36,894 nucleotides of DNA, from the NCBI GenBank assembly GCA_011176535.1, contig DUEP01000052.1, positions 1-36,894 of the forward strand. The letters are read 5' to 3'. Below, piece after piece: positions 8,826 through 17,096 of the stretch. Within the stretch, counting starts at the first letter, position 1, and each line of letters begins with the position of its first letter. Under the pieces are notes generated by a model. It was not told the origin of the DNA. It made no database searches and saw only the letters and a list, made by a program, of their open reading frames with translations. The translations under genes were made by a program, and so were the position numbers. The DNA is from Anaerolineae bacterium. GTDB taxonomy: Bacteria > Chloroflexota > Anaerolineae > Anaerolineales > DRMV01.

Positions 8826-10388
8826 ATGATCCCCCCACTTTACGGCAAGCGCGTGCTCCTGGGCGTGACGGGCTCAGTGGCCGCCTACAAGTCGGCCCAC
8901 CTGGCCTCGCGGCTGCGGCAGGCGGGAGCGCAGGTGACCGTGGTGCTCACGCCAGCGGCCGAGCGCTTCGTCTCACCGCTGACCTTCCGCGCCGTGGCCG
9001 GTGGGCGCGTGTACACCGACGCCGACCTGTGGGGCACCGAGGGGCATATCCTCCACATTGGCCTGGCCCAGCAGGTTGATGTGTTGCTCATCGCCCCCTG
9101 CACGGCCAACACGCTGGCCAAACTGGCCCACGGCCAGGCCGACAACCTACTCACCGTCACCGCGCTGGCCGCCACCTGCCCGGTCCTCGTGGCCCCGGCC
9201 ATGGACGGCGACATGTGGACGCATCCCGCCACCCAGGCCAATGTAGCCCGGTTGGAAGAGCGGGGCGTTCAGGTGCTGGGCCCGGACGAAGGCCACCTGG
9301 CTTCGGGCCTGCAGGGCATCGGGCGCATGCTGGAGCCCGAGGAGATCCTGGCCCGCGTGCGCTATCTGCTCACCCGGAAACGCCCCTTGCAAGGGCGCCG
9401 GGTGCTCGTCACCGCGGGGGGGACGCAAGAGCCGTTGGACCCAGTGCGGCTGCTGACCAACCGCTCTACCGGCAAGCAGGGCTTTGCTCTGGCCCAGGCG
9501 GCCCTGGACTGGGGAGCCGAGGTGACACTCATCGCCGCGCCCACCTCTCTGCCCACGCCCCACGGCGCCCAACGGGTGGATGTGCGCACGGCCCTGGAGA
9601 TGCGTGACGCCGTGTTCGCCCATCTCAACGAAGCCGAGATGCTGTTCATGAGCGCCGCCGTGGCCGATTACCGCCCGGCTCACCCGTCCCCCCACAAAAT
9701 CAAAAAAAGCACCGCCGACCTGACCCTCACCCTGACGCGCAACCCGGACATCCTAACCGAGGTGGCCTCCTATCGCCGCCAAAAGGGACACCCCCCCATT
9801 GTGGTGGGTTTCGCCGCCGAAAGCCAGGACCTGCTCGCCAACGCCCGCGAAAAACTCGCCCGCAAGGCGCTGGATTTGATCGTGGCCAACGACATCTCAG
9901 CCGCCGACGCCGGGTTTGCCGTGGACACCAACCGGGCGACCCTGCTCTACGCCGACGGGCGGCAGGAAGCCCTCCCGCGTTTGAGCAAGGCCGAAATGGG
10001 CCAGGCGGTGGTGGTGCGTGCGCTGCATCTGTGGCAGGGAGGCTGGCTGGCTCATCTGGTCTCGCCCACCGCCTGGGAGGCGGCCCAGGCCCAGGACGTC
10101 TATCGCCCGCCCTCGCTGGATGAGGTGGGTTTCATCCACTTCTCGCGGCCCGATCAGGTGCCCCGCGTGGCCCAGACCTTCTTCGCCAACCGCCCTCTGC
10201 TCCTGCTTTGGGTTCAGGGGGCCCAACTGGGTACGGCGCTACGCTGGGAAGAGGCGGACGGGGACCTCTTCCCCCATCTTTACGCCCCTCTGCCGGTGGA
10301 AGCCGTAGCCGCCGTGACCCCCTACGGCCCGGACGAGACGGGCCATTACGCGCCCCCAAAGCCGCCGGAACAACCGCCAAACACCTGA
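8826..10388 (+). CDS. coaBC: CoaBC (phosphopantothenoylcysteine synthetase/decarboxylase) fused to a DUF952-like domain
   Basis: This 520-residue bifunctional coenzyme A biosynthesis enzyme couples Cys to 4'-phosphopantothenate (CoaB) and then decarboxylates it (CoaC, FMN). CoaC is residues 1-180: LLGVTGSVAAYK, catalytic His77 in HIGLAQQVD, PAMDGDMW with Asp127 at the usual Asn, and LASGLQGIGRM with Ser at the usual catalytic Cys. CoaB is about 190-400 (TAGGTQEPLDPVR, NRSTGKQG, AAVADYRP, KIKK, LIVANDIS). Residues ~405-515 match DUF952 (AWEAAQ, YRPPSL, GFIHFSRPDQV, LRWEEADGDLFPHLYAPLP), an unusual fusion. The start is the ATG at 8826 with AAAGG. An earlier in-frame TTG lies in the preceding terminator. 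Confidence 0.92.
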   Translation: MIPPLYGKRVLLGVTGSVAAYKSAHLASRLRQAGAQVTVVLTPAAERFVSPLTFRAVAGGRVYTDADLWGTEGHILHIGLAQQVDVLLIAPCTANTLAKLAHGQADNLLTVTALAATCPVLVAPAMDGDMWTHPATQANVARLEERGVQVLGPDEGHLASGLQGIGRMLEPEEILARVRYLLTRKRPLQGRRVLVTAGGTQEPLDPVRLLTNRSTGKQGFALAQAALDWGAEVTLIAAPTSLPTPHGAQRVDVRTALEMRDAVFAHLNEAEMLFMSAAVADYRPAHPSPHKIKKSTADLTLTLTRNPDILTEVASYRRQKGHPPIVVGFAAESQDLLANAREKLARKALDLIVANDISAADAGFAVDTNRATLLYADGRQEALPRLSKAEMGQAVVVRALHLWQGGWLAHLVSPTAWEAAQAQDVYRPPSLDEVGFIHFSRPDQVPRVAQTFFANRPLLLLWVQGAQLGTALRWEEADGDLFPHLYAPLPVEAVAAVTPYGPDETGHYAPPKPPEQPPNT

Positions 10389-10417
10389 GCCATGGGGAAC
10401 CTTACGGCAACACCGAG

Positions 10418-10449
10418 AAAAAACCGGGAGGCCTCAAAGCCTCCCGGTT
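10418..10449 (-). terminator. Rho-independent terminator of the eight-gene minus-strand operon
   Basis: A perfect 11-bp stem (AACCGGGAGGC/GCCTCCCGGTT) has a 6-base loop. On the minus strand it is followed by TTTTTT (10423-10418). On the plus strand no T-run follows. It sits about 150 bases past the LPXTG protein gene. Confidence 0.8.
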
Positions 10450-10469
10450 CGTTGTCTCCAACCACCTGC

Positions 10470-10504
10470 GCCCCGGCGAGTACCACCATCGTCCGGGGCG
10501 TTTT
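10470..10504 (+). terminator. Probable terminator of coaBC
   Basis: The stem GCCCCGG/CCGGGGC is extended inward by CGA/TCG with one bulged T, and then comes G plus TTTT. It lies 80 bases past the coaBC stop. The plus-strand transcript first passes through the minus-strand terminator. The remaining bases up to 10596 show nothing recognisable. Confidence 0.5.
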
Positions 10505-10596
10505 CGCCCCCGCACCCGATGGAACGACCCATAGCGCTCCCTCTCCGGCCACGCGTCAGCCAAAGCGCAGGCCGTCAGGGTCCCATCCGCCCGGGT

Positions 10597-11214
10597 TTAC
10601 GACACACCGCGGCTCAACCGCAACCGCCGGACGACCACAATGAGCAGCAACAACCCCAAAGCCAACGCCACCAGGGTGGGGAGGCCGGTCTGGTCGGCGA
10701 AGCCGGTCGTGGGCAGTTGGGAAGGCGTCGCCATGGGCGTCAGGTTCGCCGCCGCCACCTGGGTCAGGTACACGGCTGTAGCCGTGGCGCCCAGGGCCGC
10801 CACATCGACCGTAGGCGCTGACGGGGGCGGGGTGGTGGCCGCAGCGGCCACCACGGGCGTTGGGGTAGGCTGCGGCAAGGGGGTCGCCGTGGGGGCCGGC
10901 GTGTTGGTGACGGTAGGCGTCGGCGTCCAGGCCTGCGCCTGGGCAGTCTGGGTGATGGCCAGGGCGATTTGCGTGTTCTGGGCGTTGATGGCCGCGGCCT
11001 GGGTGGCCCGCGCCGCCCGCTGCCGGGGCAACACCAGCATGGCATATGCCCCCATGGCCAGCAAGGCAATGAGCATAAAGGCCACCAACGCGCCTACGGC
11101 ATACAAAAAGGTGCGGTTGTCGGCGGCCGCTTCCGTGGGCTGCCCTTCCGCCTCTGTCTCGTCCAGAAAACCCAGGTCGTCATCGGGCATCAAGGGGGGA
11201 ATATTCTCGGCCAT
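10597..11214 (-). CDS. Membrane protein with Thr/Pro-rich linker and C-terminal LPXTG sorting signal
   Basis: This 205-residue protein has an acidic N-terminus (MPDDDLGFLDETEAEG) and a membrane helix at about 36-63. An Ala/Gln/Thr segment rich in Q and T follows, then a Thr/Pro linker (TPTPTVTNTPAPTATP). The C-terminus is a textbook cell-wall sorting signal: LPTTG at 167-171, a hydrophobic helix at 178-195 and a basic tail RRLRLSR. Sortases cut such motifs between Thr and Gly, but no sortase gene is in the window. It is the last gene of the operon, 10 bases after its neighbour, with a TAGGAG ribosome site. Start choice: an upstream extension is the neighbour's antisense-like, Trp/Cys-rich frame and is rejected. 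Confidence 0.75.
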   Translation of the reverse strand: MAENIPPLMPDDDLGFLDETEAEGQPTEAAADNRTFLYAVGALVAFMLIALLAMGAYAMLVLPRQRAARATQAAAINAQNTQIALAITQTAQAQAWTPTPTVTNTPAPTATPLPQPTPTPVVAAAATTPPPSAPTVDVAALGATATAVYLTQVAAANLTPMATPSQLPTTGFADQTGLPTLVALALGLLLLIVVVRRLRLSRGVS

Positions 11215-11224
11215 CGGTCTACTC

Positions 11225-12283
11225 CTATGCCAGGATTTCCAGGTTGGATAAGGGTACCACAATGTGGGTGCCGTCGTCCAGACGCACATCCGCCGCCCGC
11301 ACCCGCAGGCCGTTGGGCAACAGGGTGTTCTCGCCGGGCACGGCCACCACCGTGCCCACCAGCCCCAGGTAAGGCTGCCGCACCACGCGCACCTTCCGGC
11401 CCACCTGCACTTCGTCCACGGGCAACGGCTCCGGGGCATCGGGGATGTCCAGGGGGATGATCACCTGGGGGCGGGTGCCCTCCTCGCGGTCCCAGGGGTC
11501 GGCGACCACCGCCGCCTCCCGGCCCGCATGGGTTTTCAGCAGGCGAAACGCCGCCTCGTTCATGGGAAACGCGCCAAAGCCGTCCAGCACCACCACGGGG
11601 ATGTCCATGCTCAAGGCCACGGGGATGAGCCGCGCGCGCAGGCTGCCCAGCACCAAAGCCCGCAAGGGAAGTTCGTTGGCCAGTTCCAGCGCCTGGGGGT
11701 CGTCACACGAGCCCCCCACGACCACCATGCCTCGCATCTCGACCCTCAGTTTTTCCGCGCTCAACCGCTCGCCCGGGCTTTCTGCCGCCATTTGCAGCAA
11801 ACCGTAATCTGCTTTGCCGTTGCCCCAGACGCCGTCCACCACCGCCCCGCGCACCAAAATGTCCACGCCCAGGTCCTCCACCACTTGGACCACTTTGCCC
11901 GGCACACCAGCCGTGAGCGCATAGCGCGGCGAGCGCAAGCGCAACAAAATCTGCCCATCGCCCACCAGGACCACCTCGCCCTCCACAGGCGCGGTCACGG
12001 TGCGGCGAAACAGCCCCTTGCGCTCGGCCAGCACATCCCCGGTCTGAACGCGGTCGCCCGGCTTGACCACGATCAACGCGTCGGCCTTCTGCGGCGGCAC
12101 TTCCAACTGGCGGGCCACATCCAGCAACTTGTAGCGCGGCTCGGTGATGGTGACGGCCACCTCGGTGGCCGGCTTGACCTCTTGCCCTTCGCGCACCAGC
12201 ACCCGGCCCGGCAGCGGCAAGCGGCGCCGCTTCCGTAAGGTGGCCATGGGCAGAAGATGATTCACTGGTCGATAGACGCTCAT
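11225..12283 (-). CDS. Protein with barrel-sandwich (RnfC/biotinyl-like) and KOW-like domains, unknown function
   Basis: This 352-residue protein has no signal peptide and no membrane helix. Residues ~70-125 show a barrel-sandwich pattern (VVKPGDRVQTGDVLAERKG, then TAPVEGEVVLVGDGQ), as in lipoyl/biotinyl and RnfC N-terminal domains. The lipoylated Lys-type motif is absent. A middle alpha/beta region with GMVVVGGS and VVVLDGFGAFP follows. The C-terminal ~60 residues look like a KOW/SH3 barrel (VGRKVRVVRQPYLGLVGTVV). Its gene lies 43 bases after the MutL-like ATPase gene and 10 before the LPXTG gene. It is likely a cytoplasmic partner of the operon's membrane complex, which is inference. I do not know a named family for the whole protein. 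Confidence 0.8.
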   Translation of the reverse strand: MSVYRPVNHLLPMATLRKRRRLPLPGRVLVREGQEVKPATEVAVTITEPRYKLLDVARQLEVPPQKADALIVVKPGDRVQTGDVLAERKGLFRRTVTAPVEGEVVLVGDGQILLRLRSPRYALTAGVPGKVVQVVEDLGVDILVRGAVVDGVWGNGKADYGLLQMAAESPGERLSAEKLRVEMRGMVVVGGSCDDPQALELANELPLRALVLGSLRARLIPVALSMDIPVVVLDGFGAFPMNEAAFRLLKTHAGREAAVVADPWDREEGTRPQVIIPLDIPDAPEPLPVDEVQVGRKVRVVRQPYLGLVGTVVAVPGENTLLPNGLRVRAADVRLDDGTHIVVPLSNLEILA

Positions 12284-12326
12284 CCTGTAACCTCAGCGCA
12301 AGGAAGAAATGCAAGAACCGTGCCGC

Positions 12327-14078
12327 TCAGTCCCGAATTTTGCTCCACCAGAGGCGATACAGTTGATGGCGCCGCTCTCGGTCGGCGGGCAAACGCAAGG
12401 GGCGCCCCCGACCATCCAGCACCAGCCCTAGGTGGGTGCCCGCCGCCTGGAAAGTGTACCCGCGTCCGGGGCCACGGCCCACATCCACGCCGCTCGCGGG
12501 GCGCAAAGTCACCCGCGCCTGGGTCCCCAGGGGGATGGGGATCACCTCCAACGCCCCGCCCTTCAATTCCACCTGGCGGGGTTTGCCCTCGCCGGTCTCC
12601 ACCTGCACCCGCAAGACAGGTCGGCCAAACCCACCGCGCCATACCGGGGCGACCACCGTGGCCAGGGGAAGGAAGTGGGGCGATTCCAGCACCTGCACGC
12701 TCAGATAAGGGTTCATCTCAGCCGCCGCGCCCAACATGGGCAAAAGGTGGTTTTGGTCAAGCACCAAAGTGGTGACGCCAATGGGCTGTAATCCATCCAG
12801 GGCCAGCAACACGGTCTGCGCCGGATGCGGGGCGCGGGTGAATAAACTGCCCGAAAGCATCACGGGTTCAAAGAGGGGCAACGCCCGTTGCGGCTGCCAG
12901 AAAGCCTGGGGGAAATCGGCATAGGCCTGCCTCACCGCCAGACGCAACAACTGCCGTCCCAAGGCCTGCTCCACTTGCAACTCCTCTTCGGTCATCGGCA
13001 CGCTTTCGGGGTAAGTCGCCTTGGTGTAGAGGTAGTCCACCACATCGTCGTCGTCCAGGTCGATGGTCAGCCAGCGGGCGATGGATTGCAGCGGGGTGTG
13101 CCGGAGCAGGGAATCCAGGCGCTCGCCCAGGCCCAGGGAGGGGTACACCTTGAGGGTCATCCTCTGTCCTTGCCAGGCGGCAGCCAAGGTAGTTGCCGAA
13201 GCGCCGACATCCACGCCCAGCACCCCCTTCTCGCCGCCGTACAACCGGCTCAGATAGCGCACCATCCGCCCAAAGGCGGTGGCCGTGGGCCACAAGTGGC
13301 CCCGCGCCACCTCCATCAGGTCGTCCAGCCCCCGCATCTGGCCCCGCCGCAGCAGGCGAAAGGCCTCGACCAACTCGTGGTGACCCACCAGCAAGCGTTC
13401 GGTGTCCAAAGTCGGTCGCACATTCGGGGCCACCACCAGGCCGGTGAGCGGCTCCAACAACTCGCGCACCTTGGGCACCAGGGCCTGGTTGCCCACATAG
13501 AAGACCAGCGGCTTGTGCTGTGTGGGCGCAAGGTAGGCCGCCAGGCCCACATTCTCCACCAGGCTCAGGACGCTTTGCACAGCGCCGCCATCGGTTCCCC
13601 CAGCCAGGATGATCAAATCCGGCCGGCTGAGCACCATCTTGTTCAACCGTTCTTCGGGCGTCAACCGATCGTTGAGATGGAAGAGCCGCACCAACTCCGC
13701 ATAGGTGCTCTCGGCCAGACGGCGGGCGCTATCCAACGAGATGCTCTGCAAGGCCCCCACACAAATCACCTGCAGGGGCCGGCCCGCCGAAAGGGTGATC
13801 ACCACCCGGTCCACCCCTTCACCGTCCACCTGAGAACCGGTGAGCAACTCGCCCCCGCCACCCAACAACGCCCGCCCCGTAATCCGCTGCACCTGCTCCA
13901 CGGCCTGCACCACCCCCTCGCGCACATCGTTCCAGGGGGCCTGGGCCGTGGTGGGCGCCACACCCAAGGCCACCACTTCATAGCGGCCTTCCACCACATC
14001 AAACAACACCGCCCGCGTGTGGACGCTGCCGATATCAACGGCCAACAGGGTTTCGGGATCTACAATAGATGTCGCCAT
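12327..14078 (-). CDS. MutL-like ASKHA-fold ATPase (glutamate mutase L family)
   Basis: This 583-residue protein has an actin/Hsp70-type nucleotide fold. The phosphate-1 loop LAVDIGSVHTRAVLFD is at about residues 13-28. A second loop GVLGVDVGASATTLAAA and an adenosine-type LAGGTDGGAVQSV follow. It resembles the glutamate mutase L family, whose members are reactivation-type ATPases of B12 mutases. No glutamate mutase (mutS/mutE) gene is nearby, and the ~130-residue C-terminal extension (VVAPVWRGGFGRPVLRVQV) is beta-rich. A role as the energy-using part of the surrounding membrane operon is more likely than mutase repair, but this is inference. The gene overlaps the preceding membrane protein gene by 19 bases. 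Confidence 0.82.
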   Translation of the reverse strand: MATSIVDPETLLAVDIGSVHTRAVLFDVVEGRYEVVALGVAPTTAQAPWNDVREGVVQAVEQVQRITGRALLGGGGELLTGSQVDGEGVDRVVITLSAGRPLQVICVGALQSISLDSARRLAESTYAELVRLFHLNDRLTPEERLNKMVLSRPDLIILAGGTDGGAVQSVLSLVENVGLAAYLAPTQHKPLVFYVGNQALVPKVRELLEPLTGLVVAPNVRPTLDTERLLVGHHELVEAFRLLRRGQMRGLDDLMEVARGHLWPTATAFGRMVRYLSRLYGGEKGVLGVDVGASATTLAAAWQGQRMTLKVYPSLGLGERLDSLLRHTPLQSIARWLTIDLDDDDVVDYLYTKATYPESVPMTEEELQVEQALGRQLLRLAVRQAYADFPQAFWQPQRALPLFEPVMLSGSLFTRAPHPAQTVLLALDGLQPIGVTTLVLDQNHLLPMLGAAAEMNPYLSVQVLESPHFLPLATVVAPVWRGGFGRPVLRVQVETGEGKPRQVELKGGALEVIPIPLGTQARVTLRPASGVDVGRGPGRGYTFQAAGTHLGLVLDGRGRPLRLPADRERRHQLYRLWWSKIRD

Positions 14079-14743
14079 AGTGCCTCAAGGAAGCGCCACA
14101 AAAAAGTGACCCGTTCGACCAGCGCGGTTAAAGCCGCCATGAACACCCCGGCAAAGAAGACCCCAAACGCCGTGGCGATGAAAATCTGCCCCAACCCGCC
14201 CAGCAACCGCAACCCTTTGCTCTGCCGCGGTGTGCCTTTGTGCTGCCCCTGCGCGCCAAAGTGAAAGTAAGCCAGGGTGGTCACCGTTCCCACCAGCAAC
14301 ACCAGGCCGCTCAACAGCAATTCCCCTCGCACCCAGGGATCTGCGGCGCTGCGCCACGAAGGGAGGTTGATGGTGGCCCAGGTTTGCGGCAACAGAGTGC
14401 CCAACACCGCCCCGCCAATGGCGGCCGCCGCGCCCACCCCCACCAGGAAACCCAGGGACAGGCTGGCTACCCGTCCCCAACGTGCCGAGAGGCGGGCAAA
14501 AAGCAACACAGCCAGGAACAACGGCACCACAGGCCAGAGGGAACGGTCGCTTCCAAAAAGCAGAGGATACACCGCCCGAGGCCAGATCACACTTTGCCAC
14601 GCCACGCCCCCCACATAGCCAGCCGTCACCCCGACGAAAAGATACACCACCAGGCGAAACAGCCGATGGGTGCCGAAAAAGAGATAACTCAGCACCGTGA
14701 CGGTAAGCGCAAAGGCGACCACGCCGCCGATGAAATCAGCCAT
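14060..14743 (-). CDS. Polytopic membrane protein, unknown function
   Basis: This 227-residue protein has about six hydrophobic helices (ADFIGGVVAFALTVTVLSYL, VVYLFVGVTAGYVGGV, VVPLFLAVLLFARL, LGFLVGVGAAAAIGGAVLG, LLLSGLVLLVGTVTTLAYF and a C-terminal one near GQIFIATAFGVFFAGVF). A basic loop QGQHKGTPRQSKG separates the last two. The start ATG at 14743 has GGAGG seven bases upstream and overlaps the zinc-ribbon gene by 8 bases. Its 3' end overlaps the ATPase gene by 19 bases. Such overlaps support coupled translation of complex partners. No transporter motif is recognised. Confidence 0.8.
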   Translation of the reverse strand: MADFIGGVVAFALTVTVLSYLFFGTHRLFRLVVYLFVGVTAGYVGGVAWQSVIWPRAVYPLLFGSDRSLWPVVPLFLAVLLFARLSARWGRVASLSLGFLVGVGAAAAIGGAVLGTLLPQTWATINLPSWRSAADPWVRGELLLSGLVLLVGTVTTLAYFHFGAQGQHKGTPRQSKGLRLLGGLGQIFIATAFGVFFAGVFMAALTALVERVTFLWRFLEALWRHLL

Positions 14744-17096
14744 GTGCCTGCCTCCGGGCCCGCAAACCAAGGATGAGGTTGTACACCCCGCCCAAAAACA
14801 ACAGCAGGATGGCTGCCCAGACGCCCCAGGTGAACCCTCCCCAGTACTGGACGCCCTCGCCCAGACGACCGGTCAGGCGCATATAGGCCAGCCCACCCAT
14901 CAAGCCGGTGACCAGCCCCTGAACCTGGGACGGCTGGCTTTCGTAGTAAGGGCGCACCAGTGGCTCGGCCTGGGCGCTGATCACCAAAATTAGCGGCGTC
15001 GTGGGCAAGCGAGGCTGCACCTGTTCCACCCAGACCCGCGCCACATCGGGATCGTCGCTCACCACCACCACCAGATCAAAGTCGTTCATCTGGCGGATGC
15101 CGGCCAGGGGCGCCGCCTCCCAGGCCGGGTACCCGTTGATGCTCCAGGGCGCGGCATCCACAGGCGACAGGGCCAGGTGTTGCAAGGCCGCCATGCCCCC
15201 CGAAAGGTAACCCAGATTCACATACTGCTGCCCTTCCACATAGCCATGCTCGGCCAGGGGGCCATGGAGAAAATGTTCGGCCAAGGCCGGGCCCATGGGT
15301 TGGGTGGAAATCATGGCCAGCCGGGCGCCACGCACCATCAGATGGTCCACCAGGGGCGCGGCAGCCGATTCCATCTCGGCCCGCCAGGCCGGGTTGTAAT
15401 CCACGGCCAACAACACCACCGGCTGGTCCGGCAACTGGGAGACGATGCGATTGGCGGCCATCACCTCCGGCGGGATGCCTTCAGGCAACGGGGGCACCAG
15501 GCCGCCGAACACCGAGGGCAGCCAGGCCACCAGGAGCAACACCAGCGCCAGGGCGACGCGCAACAGGCGTTGCGGCAACCAGCGCCAGCGCTGGGAGGGC
15601 GGCGTGACCTGCTTTTCCTCGGCCAGCATTGCCCGCAAGATTTCGGCGTAGCGCGCTTCCTCTTCGCGCAGGGTCAACCGTGCCGCGGCCGCCCCGGTCT
15701 TGCGCGGTCTCGGGAGGGTTTCGGCCGGCAGCACCCCACTCAACCCCGCCAGCGGCCCCTTGGTTTCGACGACCTCTGGCTCCTCTTCCTCCACCTCCAG
15801 GGGCAGGCCTTCCAGGGCCACCTCCTCGGGGCGAATGGCCTCCAGCCAGTCGGGCAACTGCCCCGGTGCCAGATCGCCCGCTCCCTCCTCCCCACCGGGG
15901 GAGGCCTCTTCCTCTATCCCCACCAGGGCTTCGGGCGCGAGACTGTCCAGCCAATCGGGCAAGTCGTCCAGGGCAAATTCCTCTTCGCCGGTACCCGGCA
16001 CGGCAGGCAAAGCCGCCTCTTCTTCCGCCGCCTCCCCCGTCCCCAACGCGGGCAACCCTTCCTCTTCGTCCAGGGGCGCCGCGACATCGAAGGGGTTCAC
16101 CGCAGGCAAAGCCGGCGCCTCGCCCTCCTGCTCCACCTCGGCCAGCCAGTCCAGGGTGGCCGACGATTCAGCGGAAGTCGCGGGCTCCGTCGCCGACGGG
16201 GTTTCCGCTTCCACATCGCTCAACCAGTCGGGCAGGGCCTCCCTTTCGGAGGGCTGGGGCTCCGAAGGCTCAGCCCCGGCCTCTACATCGCCCAGCCAGT
16301 CCGGCAGGCCTTCTTCCTCGGTGGACACAGCCGGCGGGACCACGGTCTCGCCGGCCTCCTCAGGTGCCTCCTCCAGGCCCTGCAGCCAGTCCGGCAGGTC
16401 TTCCTCGGACGCCGGGGGGGCTTCTTTTCGGGTCGGCTTGGCCACCGCAGGAGGGGGCTCCTCCGGGCCGCTCAACCAATCGGGTAGGGCTTCCTCTGCC
16501 GTGGGCGGCGCGGCCTCGGCAGATGGGGTGGGCGCTTCCTCCAGGCCGCCCCACCAGTCGGGCAGAGCCTCTTCTTCGGCCTCCGGGGAAAAGGCCTCGG
16601 CGGAGGGGGGCACCGCCGCCTCCGGAACCCCCGGCTCTTCTTCCAGGCCGCCCAACCAGTCCCGCGGCTCCTCGAGGCGCTCGTCCGCGGCCCCCGCCTC
16701 CCCGGCAGCCAAGCCTTCTTCTTCAACGGGAGGCGTGGGGGGAGACTCCTCGGCCTCGCGCAGCCCGGCCAGCCGCCCCAGGATATCCGGCTCCTCCAGC
16801 AACTCCCCGGTCTCCGGCTCCTCTTCCTCCTCGCCGAGGGCCTCTTCGCCAGCCAACTCGCGCAACCACTGGGGCAGATCCTCCTCGGAAGCATCCACCC
16901 AGCCCAAGGGGGAAGCCGCCTCCCCCCCGGAGCGCGGTTCCGGCCTCGGGGATCCCGTTGCCGCCTCCGGTGTGGAGGGCTCCTCCTGGGGGTGCAGGAT
17001 AAGCGGCTTTAGACGGGCCCCACACTCCTGGCATTCCTCCCGGTCTGCCGGATTGGGGGCACCACACATGGAACAGCGAACGGTCTCGCTCATCAT
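14736..17096 (-). CDS. Zinc-ribbon membrane protein with ten LPDWL repeats and an extracytoplasmic domain
   Basis: This 786-residue protein begins with a zinc ribbon (Cys8, Cys11, Cys22, Cys25; CSMCG and CQECG). Residues ~40-460 are a low-complexity acidic Pro/Glu/Ala region. It carries ten short motifs of the form LPDWLxxLEE near 73, 145, 178, 204, 233, 264, 288, 314, 378 and 413. A basic segment, a membrane helix (~512-530), a ~210-residue alpha/beta domain (QLPDQPVVLLAVDY, DFDLVVVVSDDPDVARVW) and a final helix (~755-778) follow. The predicted topology puts ribbon and repeats in the cytoplasm and the domain outside. Repeated Trp motifs in acidic linkers suggest multivalent binding. It overlaps both neighbours by 4 and 8 bases. 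Confidence 0.85.
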   Translation of the reverse strand: MMSETVRCSMCGAPNPADREECQECGARLKPLILHPQEEPSTPEAATGSPRPEPRSGGEAASPLGWVDASEEDLPQWLRELAGEEALGEEEEEPETGELLEEPDILGRLAGLREAEESPPTPPVEEEGLAAGEAGAADERLEEPRDWLGGLEEEPGVPEAAVPPSAEAFSPEAEEEALPDWWGGLEEAPTPSAEAAPPTAEEALPDWLSGPEEPPPAVAKPTRKEAPPASEEDLPDWLQGLEEAPEEAGETVVPPAVSTEEEGLPDWLGDVEAGAEPSEPQPSEREALPDWLSDVEAETPSATEPATSAESSATLDWLAEVEQEGEAPALPAVNPFDVAAPLDEEEGLPALGTGEAAEEEAALPAVPGTGEEEFALDDLPDWLDSLAPEALVGIEEEASPGGEEGAGDLAPGQLPDWLEAIRPEEVALEGLPLEVEEEEPEVVETKGPLAGLSGVLPAETLPRPRKTGAAAARLTLREEEARYAEILRAMLAEEKQVTPPSQRWRWLPQRLLRVALALVLLLVAWLPSVFGGLVPPLPEGIPPEVMAANRIVSQLPDQPVVLLAVDYNPAWRAEMESAAAPLVDHLMVRGARLAMISTQPMGPALAEHFLHGPLAEHGYVEGQQYVNLGYLSGGMAALQHLALSPVDAAPWSINGYPAWEAAPLAGIRQMNDFDLVVVVSDDPDVARVWVEQVQPRLPTTPLILVISAQAEPLVRPYYESQPSQVQGLVTGLMGGLAYMRLTGRLGEGVQYWGGFTWGVWAAILLLFLGGVYNLILGLRARRQAHG
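15834..16880 (-). repeat. Region coding for ten LPDWL-type repeats
   Basis: The DNA encodes imperfect repeats spaced roughly 24-72 codons apart. On the plus strand they show as variants of CAGCCAGTCGGGCAG. The tryptophan is kept in every copy, while linkers differ in length and sequence. This suggests selection on the short motif and not recent tandem duplication. Confidence 0.75.

Noticed and set aside
11264-12238. A 324-codon plus-strand frame opposite the barrel-sandwich/KOW gene
   Set aside because: The His/Gln-rich product is typical of antisense frames in GC-rich DNA. The minus-strand gene has operon context and family features.
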